Shown: positions 1-5,449 of the stretch, piece after piece
Position numbering within the stretch: position 1 is the stretch's first letter
How the letters are laid out: each line of letters opens with the position of its first letter
Source of the DNA: Synergistaceae bacterium
Lineage (GTDB): Bacteria; Synergistota; Synergistia; Synergistales; Aminobacteriaceae
DNA length: 6,463 bases
NCBI GenBank assembly: GCA_017447325.1
Contig: JAFSNU010000455.1
Location: 1-6,463, forward strand
Direction: 5' to 3'
Notes under the pieces: generated by a model
Database searches by the model: none
What the model saw: the letters and a program-made list of their open reading frames with translations, nothing else
What the model was told of the DNA's origin: nothing
Made by a program: the position numbers and the translations under genes

Positions 1-12
1 AACTTAATTTTG

Positions 13-50
13 AGGTTCCTCGTGAAACAGATGTAATATACATCGAACCT
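13..50 (+). other. Bulged RNA-like hairpin before the terminator
   Basis: AGGTTC (13-18) pairs with GAACCT (45-50), and GATGTA (30-35) pairs with TACATC (39-44) around a 3-base loop. The two helices abut on the 3' side and are separated by an 11-base bulge (19-29) on the 5' side. One base later a rho-independent terminator begins. Two consecutive helices ending in a terminator could be the 3' end of a small structured RNA, a 3' UTR element, or the tail of a coding gene cut by the window edge. Frame 1 is open from the edge to a TAA at 34-36; frame 3 is open to a TAA at 111-113 but would run through the terminator. I cannot tell which of these is real. Confidence 0.4.
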
Positions 51-51
51 G

Positions 52-84
52 AACTCCCGTCGATCCCCCAGACCGGCGGGAGTT
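52..84 (+). terminator. Rho-independent terminator, + strand
   Basis: AACTCCCG (52-59) pairs perfectly with CGGGAGTT (77-84). The stem can be extended inward by a T-G wobble and two more pairs (60-62 with 74-76). It runs straight into a T-rich tract (83-90). The T run lies only on the + strand side, so it ends a rightward transcript whose body lies left of the window. The spacer that follows (about 85-152) shows nothing else I can name. Confidence 0.75.
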
Positions 85-152
85 TTTATTATTGTAATGA
101 CTTCAGGATTTAAAATTGCATTTGTTTACGGCTTAATTATTGCTTAAAATAA

Positions 153-199
153 ATCAGCTCCTAATCTCATTCTTTAATCTCTGAGCATTAGGAGCTGAT
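153..199 (-). terminator. Terminator of htrA, possibly bidirectional
   Basis: ATCAGCTCCTAAT (153-165) and ATTAGGAGCTGAT (187-199) form a perfect 13-bp stem with a 21-base loop. It lies 25 bases beyond the htrA stop. Read leftwards, the stem is followed by TTTATTTT, so it should end htrA transcription. Read rightwards it is followed by an AATTTTAATTT tract, so it may also stop read-through from the left. Confidence 0.75.
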
Positions 200-224
200 A
201 ATTTTAATTTAAATTAATTATTAA

Positions 225-1649
225 TTATTTGCTTGTCTTGATCTGAACAAAGGACGTTGAGCCGTCCCGCTCGATTAATAATATCGCTACATCATCGTCT
301 GACTTAACAGCAGCTTTCAAATCGCTTAAATTTTTAATCTCGTGATTATTAACTTCGATTAATAAATCGCCCGCTCTCAAGCCCGCAAGAGCCGCCGGTG
401 AATTAGGCGTTACGTTTGCTATCATAATTCCGCTTGCGTTGTCCTTAAGCTTGAACTGTCTGCGTAAATTCGCCGTAAGCTCGCGCACGTCGTCGATGCC
501 GAATTTCTCAAGCAATTTATTGGCCTCGCCCTTATCGTCATTATTTAAATTATTATTTGACGTTCTGCCGTCGGCTGAGTCAGGTCTCTCGTCGAGCTTG
601 ATTTTAATATTTAAGCTCTTGCCGCGCCGAATAACTTTTAACGCAGCCTCTGAGTTCGGAGCAAGCGTTCTGATTTTCTGAACGAACCAGTTTACGTCCT
701 TGACCTTCTCATTATTAACATGAGTTATAATATCGCCGCGCTTTAATCCGCCCTTCTCAGCCGCAGAGTCTTTGAACACGTCGCCTAAAATCACTCCGCC
801 CTCTAAGTCTTTAAGATTATTAAGCTTCGCCATTTCAGGAGTGACGTTCTGAATTGAAACACCGAGCCAGCCGCGTTTGACTTTGCCGAACGAGACTAAA
901 TCATTCATAATTTCTTTCGCCATATTAACGGGAATTGCAAAGCAAATGCCCTGAGCGTAGGGAATGATCGCCGTGTTGATGCCGATGACTTTGCCGTCGA
1001 GATTTAATAACGGCCCGCCGGAGTTGCCCGGATTAATCGCCGCGTCAGTCTGCAAAAATCCGTCGAAGTTCACGTCCTGAGCATGGACGCTTCTGTTCTT
1101 TGCCGAGATGACGCCGGTTGTGACTGTCTGCTCGAGGCCGTAGGGATTACCGATCGCGACGACGCCCTCGCCGACTTCAATTAAGTCTGAATCTCCAAGC
1201 TCTAAGATCGGCAGATCTTTATCTTTAACTTCGATCTTAATCACGGCTAAATCATAAGTCGGATCTTTGCCCAAAACTTTCGCGGGATAAACTTTGCCGT
1301 CGGAGAGCGTGACGTTAATACTCTCGACGCCGTCAACGACGTGATTATTAGTTAAAATCTGACCGTCTTTAGTCACGATAAAGCCGGAGCCGCGTCCTTT
1401 CATCGGAACTGAACGCGTGAAGTCTTTAAATGCGTCGCCGAAGAAATGTTTAAAGAACGGATCATCGTCGAACGGGAAAGGCGAGACGCGCTGTGTGGCC
1501 TTTTTCTCCACGTCGATATTAACAACAGCAGGCGAAGCGTTTTTGACTATCTGCACGACCGGATTGCTCGCGTTCGGAGCAGAAAGAGCGAACGCCGCGC
1601 CCGCGCTTAAAACTAAAATTATTAAGCTTGCTAAAAATTTTTTACGCAT
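225..1649 (-). CDS. htrA: Do/HtrA-family periplasmic serine protease (DegP/DegQ-like)
   Basis: A 474-residue envelope protease and chaperone that degrades or refolds damaged exported proteins in the periplasm. Residues 1-22 are a signal peptide: MRKK, a hydrophobic core, then AFA. The trypsin-like domain (about 30-250) carries the full catalytic triad. His103 is in TNNHVVDG, Asp133 in YDLAVIKI, and Ser210 in PGNSGGPL. Two PDZ domains follow at about 255-352 and 385-472, joined by a low-complexity, Asn/Asp-rich linker near 355-378. Length and domain order are normal for the family. One small oddity is Cys236 in QGICFAIP, where Gly is usual; it is the only cysteine I see. The start is supported by a GGAGG box 11 bases upstream. 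The gene diverges from the cupin gene and ends at the stem at 153-199. DegP, DegQ and DegS-type names cannot be separated from sequence alone, though two PDZ domains argue against DegS. Confidence 0.96.
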   Translation of the reverse strand: MRKKFLASLIILVLSAGAAFALSAPNASNPVVQIVKNASPAVVNIDVEKKATQRVSPFPFDDDPFFKHFFGDAFKDFTRSVPMKGRGSGFIVTKDGQILTNNHVVDGVESINVTLSDGKVYPAKVLGKDPTYDLAVIKIEVKDKDLPILELGDSDLIEVGEGVVAIGNPYGLEQTVTTGVISAKNRSVHAQDVNFDGFLQTDAAINPGNSGGPLLNLDGKVIGINTAIIPYAQGICFAIPVNMAKEIMNDLVSFGKVKRGWLGVSIQNVTPEMAKLNNLKDLEGGVILGDVFKDSAAEKGGLKRGDIITHVNNEKVKDVNWFVQKIRTLAPNSEAALKVIRRGKSLNIKIKLDERPDSADGRTSNNNLNNDDKGEANKLLEKFGIDDVRELTANLRRQFKLKDNASGIMIANVTPNSPAALAGLRAGDLLIEVNNHEIKNLSDLKAAVKSDDDVAILLIERDGSTSFVQIKTSK

Positions 1650-1660
1650 AATACAAAATA

Positions 1661-1665
1661 CCTCC
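1661..1665 (-). promoter_or_regulatory. Ribosome binding site of htrA
   Basis: Read leftwards this is GGAGG (within CGGAGG), 11 bases before the htrA ATG at 1649-1647. It fixes that start codon. The spacing is a little long but matches the similar spacing seen before the cupin, copy A and dctP starts in this window. Confidence 0.7.
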
Positions 1666-1745
1666 GTTTAATAAAGATTAATTAATGTCAAAGATTTTAA
1701 ACGCGAGTTAAAAATTTTACATACGATTTTTTACGGATTATTTAT

Positions 1746-1753
1746 ATTATAAT
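1746..1753. promoter_or_regulatory. Candidate shared -10 region between htrA and cupin
   Basis: The sequence ATTATAAT contains TATAAT on the + strand (1748-1753) and, overlapping it, TATAAT on the - strand (1751-1746). It sits in the 139-base divergent spacer, about 36 bases before the cupin start. No convincing -35 box stands at 16-18 bases on either side. The spacer is so AT-rich that a chance match is quite possible. Confidence 0.3.
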
Positions 1754-1788
1754 AAATTAAAATTCTGTAAAGCGAGGCTGTAAATAAA

Positions 1789-2172
1789 ATGGTAAGACGT
1801 GAAAATTTAGTTGAAGTAAACGGCTTGGCCGGAGGCAAGGGCGTTGCCCGTGTTCATCATATCGTGTCGCTTGAGGAGTTATTAGGTCACGGAAGATTAT
1901 ACGCGCGTGTTATTCTTCCGCCCGGGGCGAGCGTCGGCTGGCATCAGCATGTGCGCGACACCGAGCCTTATTATATATTAAGCGGCGAGGGCGACTTCTA
2001 TGAGAGCGATATTAACAACGTGAACGAGCGTCATCACACGAAAGTTCATGCCGGGGACGTGTGCGTGATTCAGGTCGGGCAGTGGCACTGCATGGAAAAT
2101 AATTCTGATGAAGATTTAGAGTTCATGGCTTTAATTTATAACGAGCAGGGCTATGACAACAGCGAGAATTAA
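1789..2172 (+). CDS. Small single-domain cupin protein, substrate unknown
   Basis: A 127-residue protein that is essentially one cupin beta-barrel. Cupin motif 1 is GxxxGWHQHxxxxEPYYILSG (about 46-66), with metal ligands His52, His54 and Glu59. Motif 2 is GDVCVIQVGQWHCMEN (about 89-104), with His100 as the fourth ligand. The usual PxG of motif 2 reads VGQ here, but the ligand set is complete, so metal binding is expected. Such small cupins include sugar-phosphate isomerases, dioxygenases and sensors, and nothing here selects among them. There is no signal peptide, so it should be cytoplasmic. The start is preceded at 11 bases by GAGG (1774-1777). It is divergent from htrA and is followed, 44 bases later, by the toxin-antitoxin island. 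The family call is firm; the function is open. Confidence 0.88.
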   Translation: MVRRENLVEVNGLAGGKGVARVHHIVSLEELLGHGRLYARVILPPGASVGWHQHVRDTEPYYILSGEGDFYESDINNVNERHHTKVHAGDVCVIQVGQWHCMENNSDEDLEFMALIYNEQGYDNSEN

Positions 2173-2191
2173 ATTTTAGATTTTAAAATTT
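2171..2191. promoter_or_regulatory. Perfect AT-only inverted repeat before the toxin-antitoxin island
   Basis: AAATTTTA (2171-2178) and TAAAATTT (2184-2191) are perfect inverted repeats around the spacer GATTT. The left arm overlaps the cupin stop codon, and the right arm ends 25 bases before the first small gene. It could be an operator for autoregulation of the island or a weak AT-rich terminator for the cupin. In DNA this AT-rich the palindrome could also be chance. Confidence 0.4.
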
Positions 2192-2216
2192 TTAGCGAAA
2201 GGAGGGATATTTTAAT

Positions 2217-2390
2217 ATGGTAATGGCCGACGGAACTGTTATATTGTCGAAAGAGGAGCGCAAACGCCGTAAGAAGGATTATAAAAACGCGGAGTTTGTA
2301 GCAAAGCTTAAACGTTCGCTCGAGTCTGCGCAAGCTGCGGGCTGGGGATTAGATGTTACACTTGAGGATTTAATCGCTGTAGCGCATTAA
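2217..2390 (+). CDS. Miniature YefM/Phd-like antitoxin, copy A
   Basis: A 57-residue, highly charged cytoplasmic protein. It opens MVMADGTVILSKEER, followed by a basic stretch (RKRRKKD, about 15-21). Next comes NAEFVAKLKRSLESAQAAG (24-42), and it ends with a VTLEDLIA segment. The middle and end resemble the toxin-binding C-terminal half of YefM/Phd antitoxins (Asn-Ala, then an amphipathic helix, Gly, then a Leu-Glu-Asp-Leu tail). The N-terminal DNA-binding fold of about 50 residues is absent. It stands directly before a YoeB-type toxin gene with 2 bases between stop and start, the usual antitoxin position. A strong Shine-Dalgarno, AAAGGAGGG (2198-2206), lies 10 bases before the ATG at 2217; a second ATG at 2223 is too far from it. 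The antitoxin role is inferred from position and resemblance. Confidence 0.75.
   Translation: MVMADGTVILSKEERKRRKKDYKNAEFVAKLKRSLESAQAAGWGLDVTLEDLIAVAH
2223..2306 (+). repeat. Duplicated antitoxin 5' segment, copy A
   Basis: These 84 bases match 2658-2741 at 72 of 84 positions by my hand alignment, with no gaps. Most changes are silent in the first 19 codons, for example CGC/CGT, AAG/AAA and GAG/GAA. Similarity drops sharply after codon 28, where only the protein pattern is kept. Confidence 0.85.
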
Positions 2391-2392
2391 TT

Positions 2393-2656
2393 ATGAATAA
2401 TATTGGATTTACCCCAGAAGCTTGGGAAGATTATACGGAATGGGAAGAACAGGATATGGATATCGTAGATAAAATAAATGAGCTTATCAAAGATATTCGC
2501 AGAAACGGTGTTCTTACCGGCAAAGGCAAGCCGGAGCGTCTAAAGCATATGCCTGCCTACAGTCGACGAATTACTAAAGGGCATCGTCTAATTTATATAA
2601 TAGACAAAAATGTAGGTTTAGTGATTTACTCCTGTAAGGGGCATTACGATGATTAA
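2393..2656 (+). CDS. yoeB: YoeB/Txe-family toxin (ribosome-dependent mRNA interferase)
   Basis: An 87-residue RelE-fold toxin that in this family cuts mRNA in the ribosomal A site. The N-terminus (FTPEAWEDYTEWEEQD), then VDKINELIKDIRRNG, GKGKPERLKH, YSRRITKGHRLIY and the terminal GHY follow YoeB nearly segment by segment. Residues equivalent to the E. coli YoeB active site are present: Glu48, Arg65, His84 and Tyr85. Two differences are visible. The loop between LKH and SRRI is two residues shorter than in E. coli YoeB (MPAY), and two Asp follow the terminal His-Tyr. No Shine-Dalgarno lies close to the ATG, so translation probably depends on coupling to copy A, which would keep toxin below antitoxin. 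It looks intact and presumably active. Its 3' end carries the ribosome binding site of copy B. Confidence 0.93.
   Translation: MNNIGFTPEAWEDYTEWEEQDMDIVDKINELIKDIRRNGVLTGKGKPERLKHMPAYSRRITKGHRLIYIIDKNVGLVIYSCKGHYDD
2636..2641 (+). promoter_or_regulatory. Ribosome binding site of copy B inside the toxin gene
   Basis: AAGGGG lies 7 bases before the ATG at 2649. This selects that start over the ATG at 2658, for which the spacing would be 16. Copy B therefore has its own good ribosome binding site, while the toxin has none. Confidence 0.65.
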
Positions 2657-2819
2657 AATGGCCGACGGAACTATTATATTGTCGAAAGAGGAACGCAAAC
2701 GTCGCAAGAAAGATTGTAAAAATGCGGAGTATATCGCGCAGATGACACAAGCTCTAAAAGAACTTCAGGCTATGGGGCTTGCTTTAGATGCTAAGGTTGA
2801 AGATATATTGGCGCATTAG
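2649..2819 (+). CDS. Miniature YefM/Phd-like antitoxin, copy B (paralogue of copy A)
   Basis: A 56-residue paralogue of the gene before the toxin. It opens MIKMADGTIILSKEERKRRK, then has KNAEYIAQMTQALKELQAMG and ends LDAKVEDILAH. Its start overlaps the toxin's end by 8 bases (ATGATTAA contains both), so toxin and copy B are translationally linked. Both copies end in Ala-His and keep the NAE, QAxG, LD and ED positions, so both look under selection as proteins. The N-terminal halves are nearly identical while the C-terminal halves, expected to touch toxin, have diverged. The reading frame is intact. It may be a second antitoxin for the same toxin, or an orphan left after a duplicated toxin was deleted; no toxin remnant follows in the 27 bases before ddl. 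Function is inferred. Confidence 0.72.
   Translation: MIKMADGTIILSKEERKRRKKDCKNAEYIAQMTQALKELQAMGLALDAKVEDILAH
2658..2741 (+). repeat. Duplicated antitoxin 5' segment, copy B
   Basis: This is the partner of 2223-2306, about 86% identical. The identity starts at the ATG of MADGT; the sequences just upstream (GTA versus ATTAAA contexts) are unrelated. The duplication is therefore visible only within the coding region. Confidence 0.85.
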
Positions 2820-2846
2820 TCATTTAATTTGAAATTATGAAAAGAG

Positions 2847-3806
2847 ATGATGAAAATTAATAATAAAAATATAGCTGTCTTATGCGGCGGCGACGAAAAT
2901 AATCAAGAGCGGGCTGTGTCGTTGAGAAGCGGCGCGGCTGTCTGCGATGCGCTTATCGAGGCAGGCTTTAACGCAAAGATTATTGATTTAAAAAATTTAG
3001 ACGAGTTGGAGAGCGAAACGCTCACGGGCTTTGACAAAGCTTTTATAGCTATGCACGGCGAATGGGGCGAGGGCGGCGAGCTTCAGGCTAAACTTGACGC
3101 GATGGGCGTGCCTTATACGGGCTCTGAGCCTAAGTCGAGCGCGCTTGCCATGGACAAATGGGCTTCACGGGAATTATTTAAGCAAGCCGGAATTAAAATT
3201 CCAAAAGGCTTATTGCTGTCGGCTAAAGTTATTGATTTAAATTTTAGTGCTGAAGATTTTAATTTGATACGCGCGGAGCTTGGAGCTGATTTAGTTGTGA
3301 AGCCACGAGCCGGAGGCAGCACTGTAGGCACGACTATTATTAATAACGCAAGCCTTGAGAGTTTTAATAAGGCTGTTAGATTAGCGTATGAAAGTTATCT
3401 CGGCGATGTGCTGATTGAGGAGTATATAGCAGGCCGCGAGCTGACTGTCGGAGTGTGGGAAGTTGATAATAAGGCGCAGGCACTGCCGGTTATAGAGATT
3501 AAGCCGAAAGCCGGATATTATGATTATGAAAATAAATACACGGCCGGCGCGACCGAGTATATAGTCCCGGCGGAGCTTGACGATGATACGGCTTTGAAAG
3601 TTGCCGAAGCTGCGGTGAAAGCTCATGAAGTTTTAGGCTGTAAAGATTATAGCCGCGCTGACTTTAGATTAGCTAATGATAATCAAGCTTATATACTGGA
3701 AGTGAACACAGCCCCGGGCATGACGGCGACGAGCCTTGTGCCTAAGGCTGCAAGAGCTGTCGGAGTTAGCATGAGCGAATTTGTGAATGCTATATTAAAT
3801 ATTTAG
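2847..3806 (+). CDS. ddl: D-alanine--D-alanine ligase
   Basis: A 319-residue cytoplasmic ATP-grasp enzyme that joins two D-alanines for the peptidoglycan stem peptide. Family landmarks appear in order. GGDENNQERAVSLRSG carries Glu21, and HGEWGEGGELQ carries His70. PYTGS and ALAMDKWASRELF follow. VVKPRAGGSTVG carries Ser158, GYYDYENKY carries Tyr225, and the metal-binding set is Asp272, Glu285 and Asn287 (SRADF, LEVNTAPGMT). Glu21, Ser158 and Tyr225 correspond to the Glu15/Ser150/Tyr216 triad of E. coli DdlB. The Tyr, rather than the Phe of D-lactate-using ligases, suggests a normal D-Ala-D-Ala product. The motif usually reading AREGSSVG is RAGGSTVG here. Starts at 2847 and 2850 are equally likely; no clear Shine-Dalgarno stands before either. 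It follows copy B by 27 bases and may be co-transcribed with the island. Confidence 0.95.
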   Translation: MMKINNKNIAVLCGGDENNQERAVSLRSGAAVCDALIEAGFNAKIIDLKNLDELESETLTGFDKAFIAMHGEWGEGGELQAKLDAMGVPYTGSEPKSSALAMDKWASRELFKQAGIKIPKGLLLSAKVIDLNFSAEDFNLIRAELGADLVVKPRAGGSTVGTTIINNASLESFNKAVRLAYESYLGDVLIEEYIAGRELTVGVWEVDNKAQALPVIEIKPKAGYYDYENKYTAGATEYIVPAELDDDTALKVAEAAVKAHEVLGCKDYSRADFRLANDNQAYILEVNTAPGMTATSLVPKAARAVGVSMSEFVNAILNI

Positions 3807-3835
3807 CGCAAAGGGCTTTAGTTTGCTTAGAATAA

Positions 3836-3915
3836 GCGCATAGAAAGGACGTCGAAGTTTATGATGAAAAATAAATTTAATAAAGAAAAGGGTCCGGGGT
3901 TCGCGACCCTGGTGA
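3836..3915 (+). repeat. Structured repeat, copy 1 (over the dctP start)
   Basis: About 80 bases that align with 5425-5503. They share GCGCA, a GTCGA/CGAAG block, ATGATGAAAA-TAAATTT, a TAATAAA stretch, GGGTCC and CCCTGGTGA. It ends in an imperfect 8-pair hairpin, CCGGGGTT (3894-3901) against GACCCTGG (3905-3912), with wobbles. The other copy has a perfect 8-bp hairpin at the same place, so the structure is conserved while the bases changed. The ATGATG of the repeat serves as the dctP start. I take it as one of the short GC-rich hairpin repeats scattered between genes in some gut bacteria, from memory only. Confidence 0.75.
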
Positions 3916-4943
3916 AGAAGTTTATTTTAAATTTAGCGTTAATATTTGCGTTTGTAAGTTTAGCACAAGCTGACGACGTTAAAATAATTAAAATTTCGCA
4001 TCAGGGAATGGCCGATCCTGAAGTAAATATTCAGAGCTATTTTGTGACTGAGTTTGTTAATCGCGTTGAGGCGAGGACTGACGGCAAAATAAAATTTGAA
4101 GTTTACCCGGACGAGCAGTTAGGCACGGAAGAGCAGAGGCTTGAGTTAATCATGCGCTCTGGTCTTAATCAGCCGGTTATAGACATGTCGTCGTTCGCAG
4201 CTTTAGGAACTGTCTTGCCTGAGCTTTACGCGTCGGCAGTGCCGTTTATGTTCAACTCGTTCGAGGCGGCGCATATATTCTTTGACACGAGCGATTATAT
4301 GCGTGAGCTTAAAGAATTATTTAGACAGCGCACCGGCTGTGTCATGCTTGAAGTAGTTGAAGAGGGCGGATTTTTAGCGTTCACTAATTCTAAACGCGAG
4401 CTTAAATCGCCCAAAGATTTTAAGGGCTTGAAATTTAGGGCTATGGACGAAGGACAGATTGCGATATTTAACGCATTCGGAGCGAGCGGCACGCCTATTC
4501 CCTGGAGTGAAGTCTATATGGCGTTGAAGACGGGAGTTGCCGACGGCCAGATGAATCCGGCGTTTTATATCTTGCTTGGAAGCCTGCCGGAAGTTCAAAA
4601 ATATATGACGCTCGCAAATATTCAGTATTCTGACCAGTTCTTTGTTATTAATGAAGATTTATTTAATAATTTAAGCGATGAAGAGCGCAAAATTATTCGC
4701 GATGCTGCAAGCGAGGCAAATAAATTAACCCGTGAACGCATCGAGGCTCAGGATTTAGAACAAATTGAGGAGTGCCGCAAGCGCGGGATGAACGTTTACG
4801 CGCCGAATTTGGACGAGATGAACGAGTTTAGAACGATAGGCCAGCCGAATTATGTTGAATGGCTTAAAACTCGTTTGGACGATGCTAAATGGCTTGACAT
4901 GGCGTTGCGTGAGGCCGAGGCCGCGAATAATTTAGCTAAATAA
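3861..4943 (+). CDS. dctP: TRAP transporter solute-binding protein, DctP family
   Basis: A 360-residue periplasmic binding protein that captures an organic acid for the DctQ-DctM membrane unit. The signal peptide ends near Ala37 (SLAQA, then DDVKI). Its first 17 residues come from the repeat at 3836-3915, giving an unusually long n-region before KKFILNLALIF. ISHQG opens the mature domain. KGLKFRAM holds Arg193, the family's carboxylate-binding arginine. PWSEVYMALKTGVADGQMNP (214-233) is the second signature; the residue after GQ is Met where Glu is common, and Asn232 is kept. The start at 3861 has AAAGGA (3844-3849) 11 bases upstream. An in-frame GTG at 3912 would give a compact, ordinary signal peptide but has only hairpin sequence before it. 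The ligand cannot be read from sequence; C4-dicarboxylates, sialic acid and keto acids are all possible for the family. Confidence 0.94.
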   Translation: MMKNKFNKEKGPGFATLVKKFILNLALIFAFVSLAQADDVKIIKISHQGMADPEVNIQSYFVTEFVNRVEARTDGKIKFEVYPDEQLGTEEQRLELIMRSGLNQPVIDMSSFAALGTVLPELYASAVPFMFNSFEAAHIFFDTSDYMRELKELFRQRTGCVMLEVVEEGGFLAFTNSKRELKSPKDFKGLKFRAMDEGQIAIFNAFGASGTPIPWSEVYMALKTGVADGQMNPAFYILLGSLPEVQKYMTLANIQYSDQFFVINEDLFNNLSDEERKIIRDAASEANKLTRERIEAQDLEQIEECRKRGMNVYAPNLDEMNEFRTIGQPNYVEWLKTRLDDAKWLDMALREAEAANNLAK

Positions 4944-4946
4944 ATA

Positions 4947-5417
4947 ATGCTTAATAAGCTTGAGAAATTAGAGAAGTTAATAGTAATGTTGAGCGCAGTT
5001 ATCGGCTGCGCTTTATTGCTTATGAATATCGCTGATATTTTATTAGGCGTGTCCGTGCGGAGCTTGAATTTAAATTTAAAATTAGTTTGGACGGAAGAGC
5101 TTGCGCGTTTTACGCTTGTGTGGTTTGTGTTAATCGGAGCGTCTGCGGCGTATCATGAGGGCGACCACATGGCCATTGATTTTATAGTTAATAAATTTAA
5201 TTTTAAGCTTCAAGCTTTATGTAAATTTATAGCTTTAATAATTCAGCTTATAGTTTTAGGCGTGTTAATTTATTATGGCTGGTTAAATATTCAAGGCAGC
5301 TGGGCTGTAAAGACTATGGCGTTAAAAATTCCGCGGGCTTGGCCGTTAATGGCGGTGCCGCTCGGTGCGGGGATGTTGTTTGTAGTTTTAATTTTAAGCT
5401 ATATAAATAAAAAATAA
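4947..5417 (+). CDS. dctQ: TRAP transporter small membrane subunit, DctQ family
   Basis: A 156-residue inner-membrane protein with four predicted membrane segments (about 11-35, 52-70, 90-112 and 132-152), the normal DctQ topology and length. The diagnostic stretch WTEELARFTLVWFVLIGAS (48-66), followed by the conserved charged loop YHEGDHMAIDF (69-79), is present. DctQ forms the stable membrane complex with DctM and is needed for transport. It begins 3 bases after the dctP stop with no nearby Shine-Dalgarno, so it is probably translated by coupling from dctP. In this operon dctQ and dctM are separate genes, not fused. Confidence 0.92.
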   Translation: MLNKLEKLEKLIVMLSAVIGCALLLMNIADILLGVSVRSLNLNLKLVWTEELARFTLVWFVLIGASAAYHEGDHMAIDFIVNKFNFKLQALCKFIALIIQLIVLGVLIYYGWLNIQGSWAVKTMALKIPRAWPLMAVPLGAGMLFVVLILSYINKK

Positions 5418-5449
5418 AATTTAGGCGCACTATGAGGTCGACGAAGCTT

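Noticed and set aside
3..113. Frame open from the left edge ending in a TAA, containing IPQTGG, which resembles a sortase motif
   Set aside because: It would have to read through a strong terminator hairpin, has no hydrophobic segment or basic tail after the motif, and the window otherwise looks Gram-negative. Too short to call a gene.
439..1671. Rightward open frames opposite htrA (439-681 and 1417-1671)
   Set aside because: They lie antisense to a fully convincing protease gene, show no recognisable motif and no ribosome binding site; they are shadows of the real frame.
1686..1691. TTGACA read leftwards, a perfect -35 box before htrA
   Set aside because: No -10 box lies at 16-18 bases; the nearest (TATTAA) leaves only 12 bases, and the right distance falls on the ribosome binding site.
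2837..2860. Seven-codon frame (MKRDDEN) overlapping the ddl start
   Set aside because: Too short, no ribosome binding site, and made of the AT-rich start region by chance.
3806..3839. Possible terminator between ddl and dctP
   Set aside because: Only a 5-bp GCTTA/TAAGC hairpin (3825-3837) with no T run; not enough to claim termination, so ddl and dctPQM could be co-transcribed.
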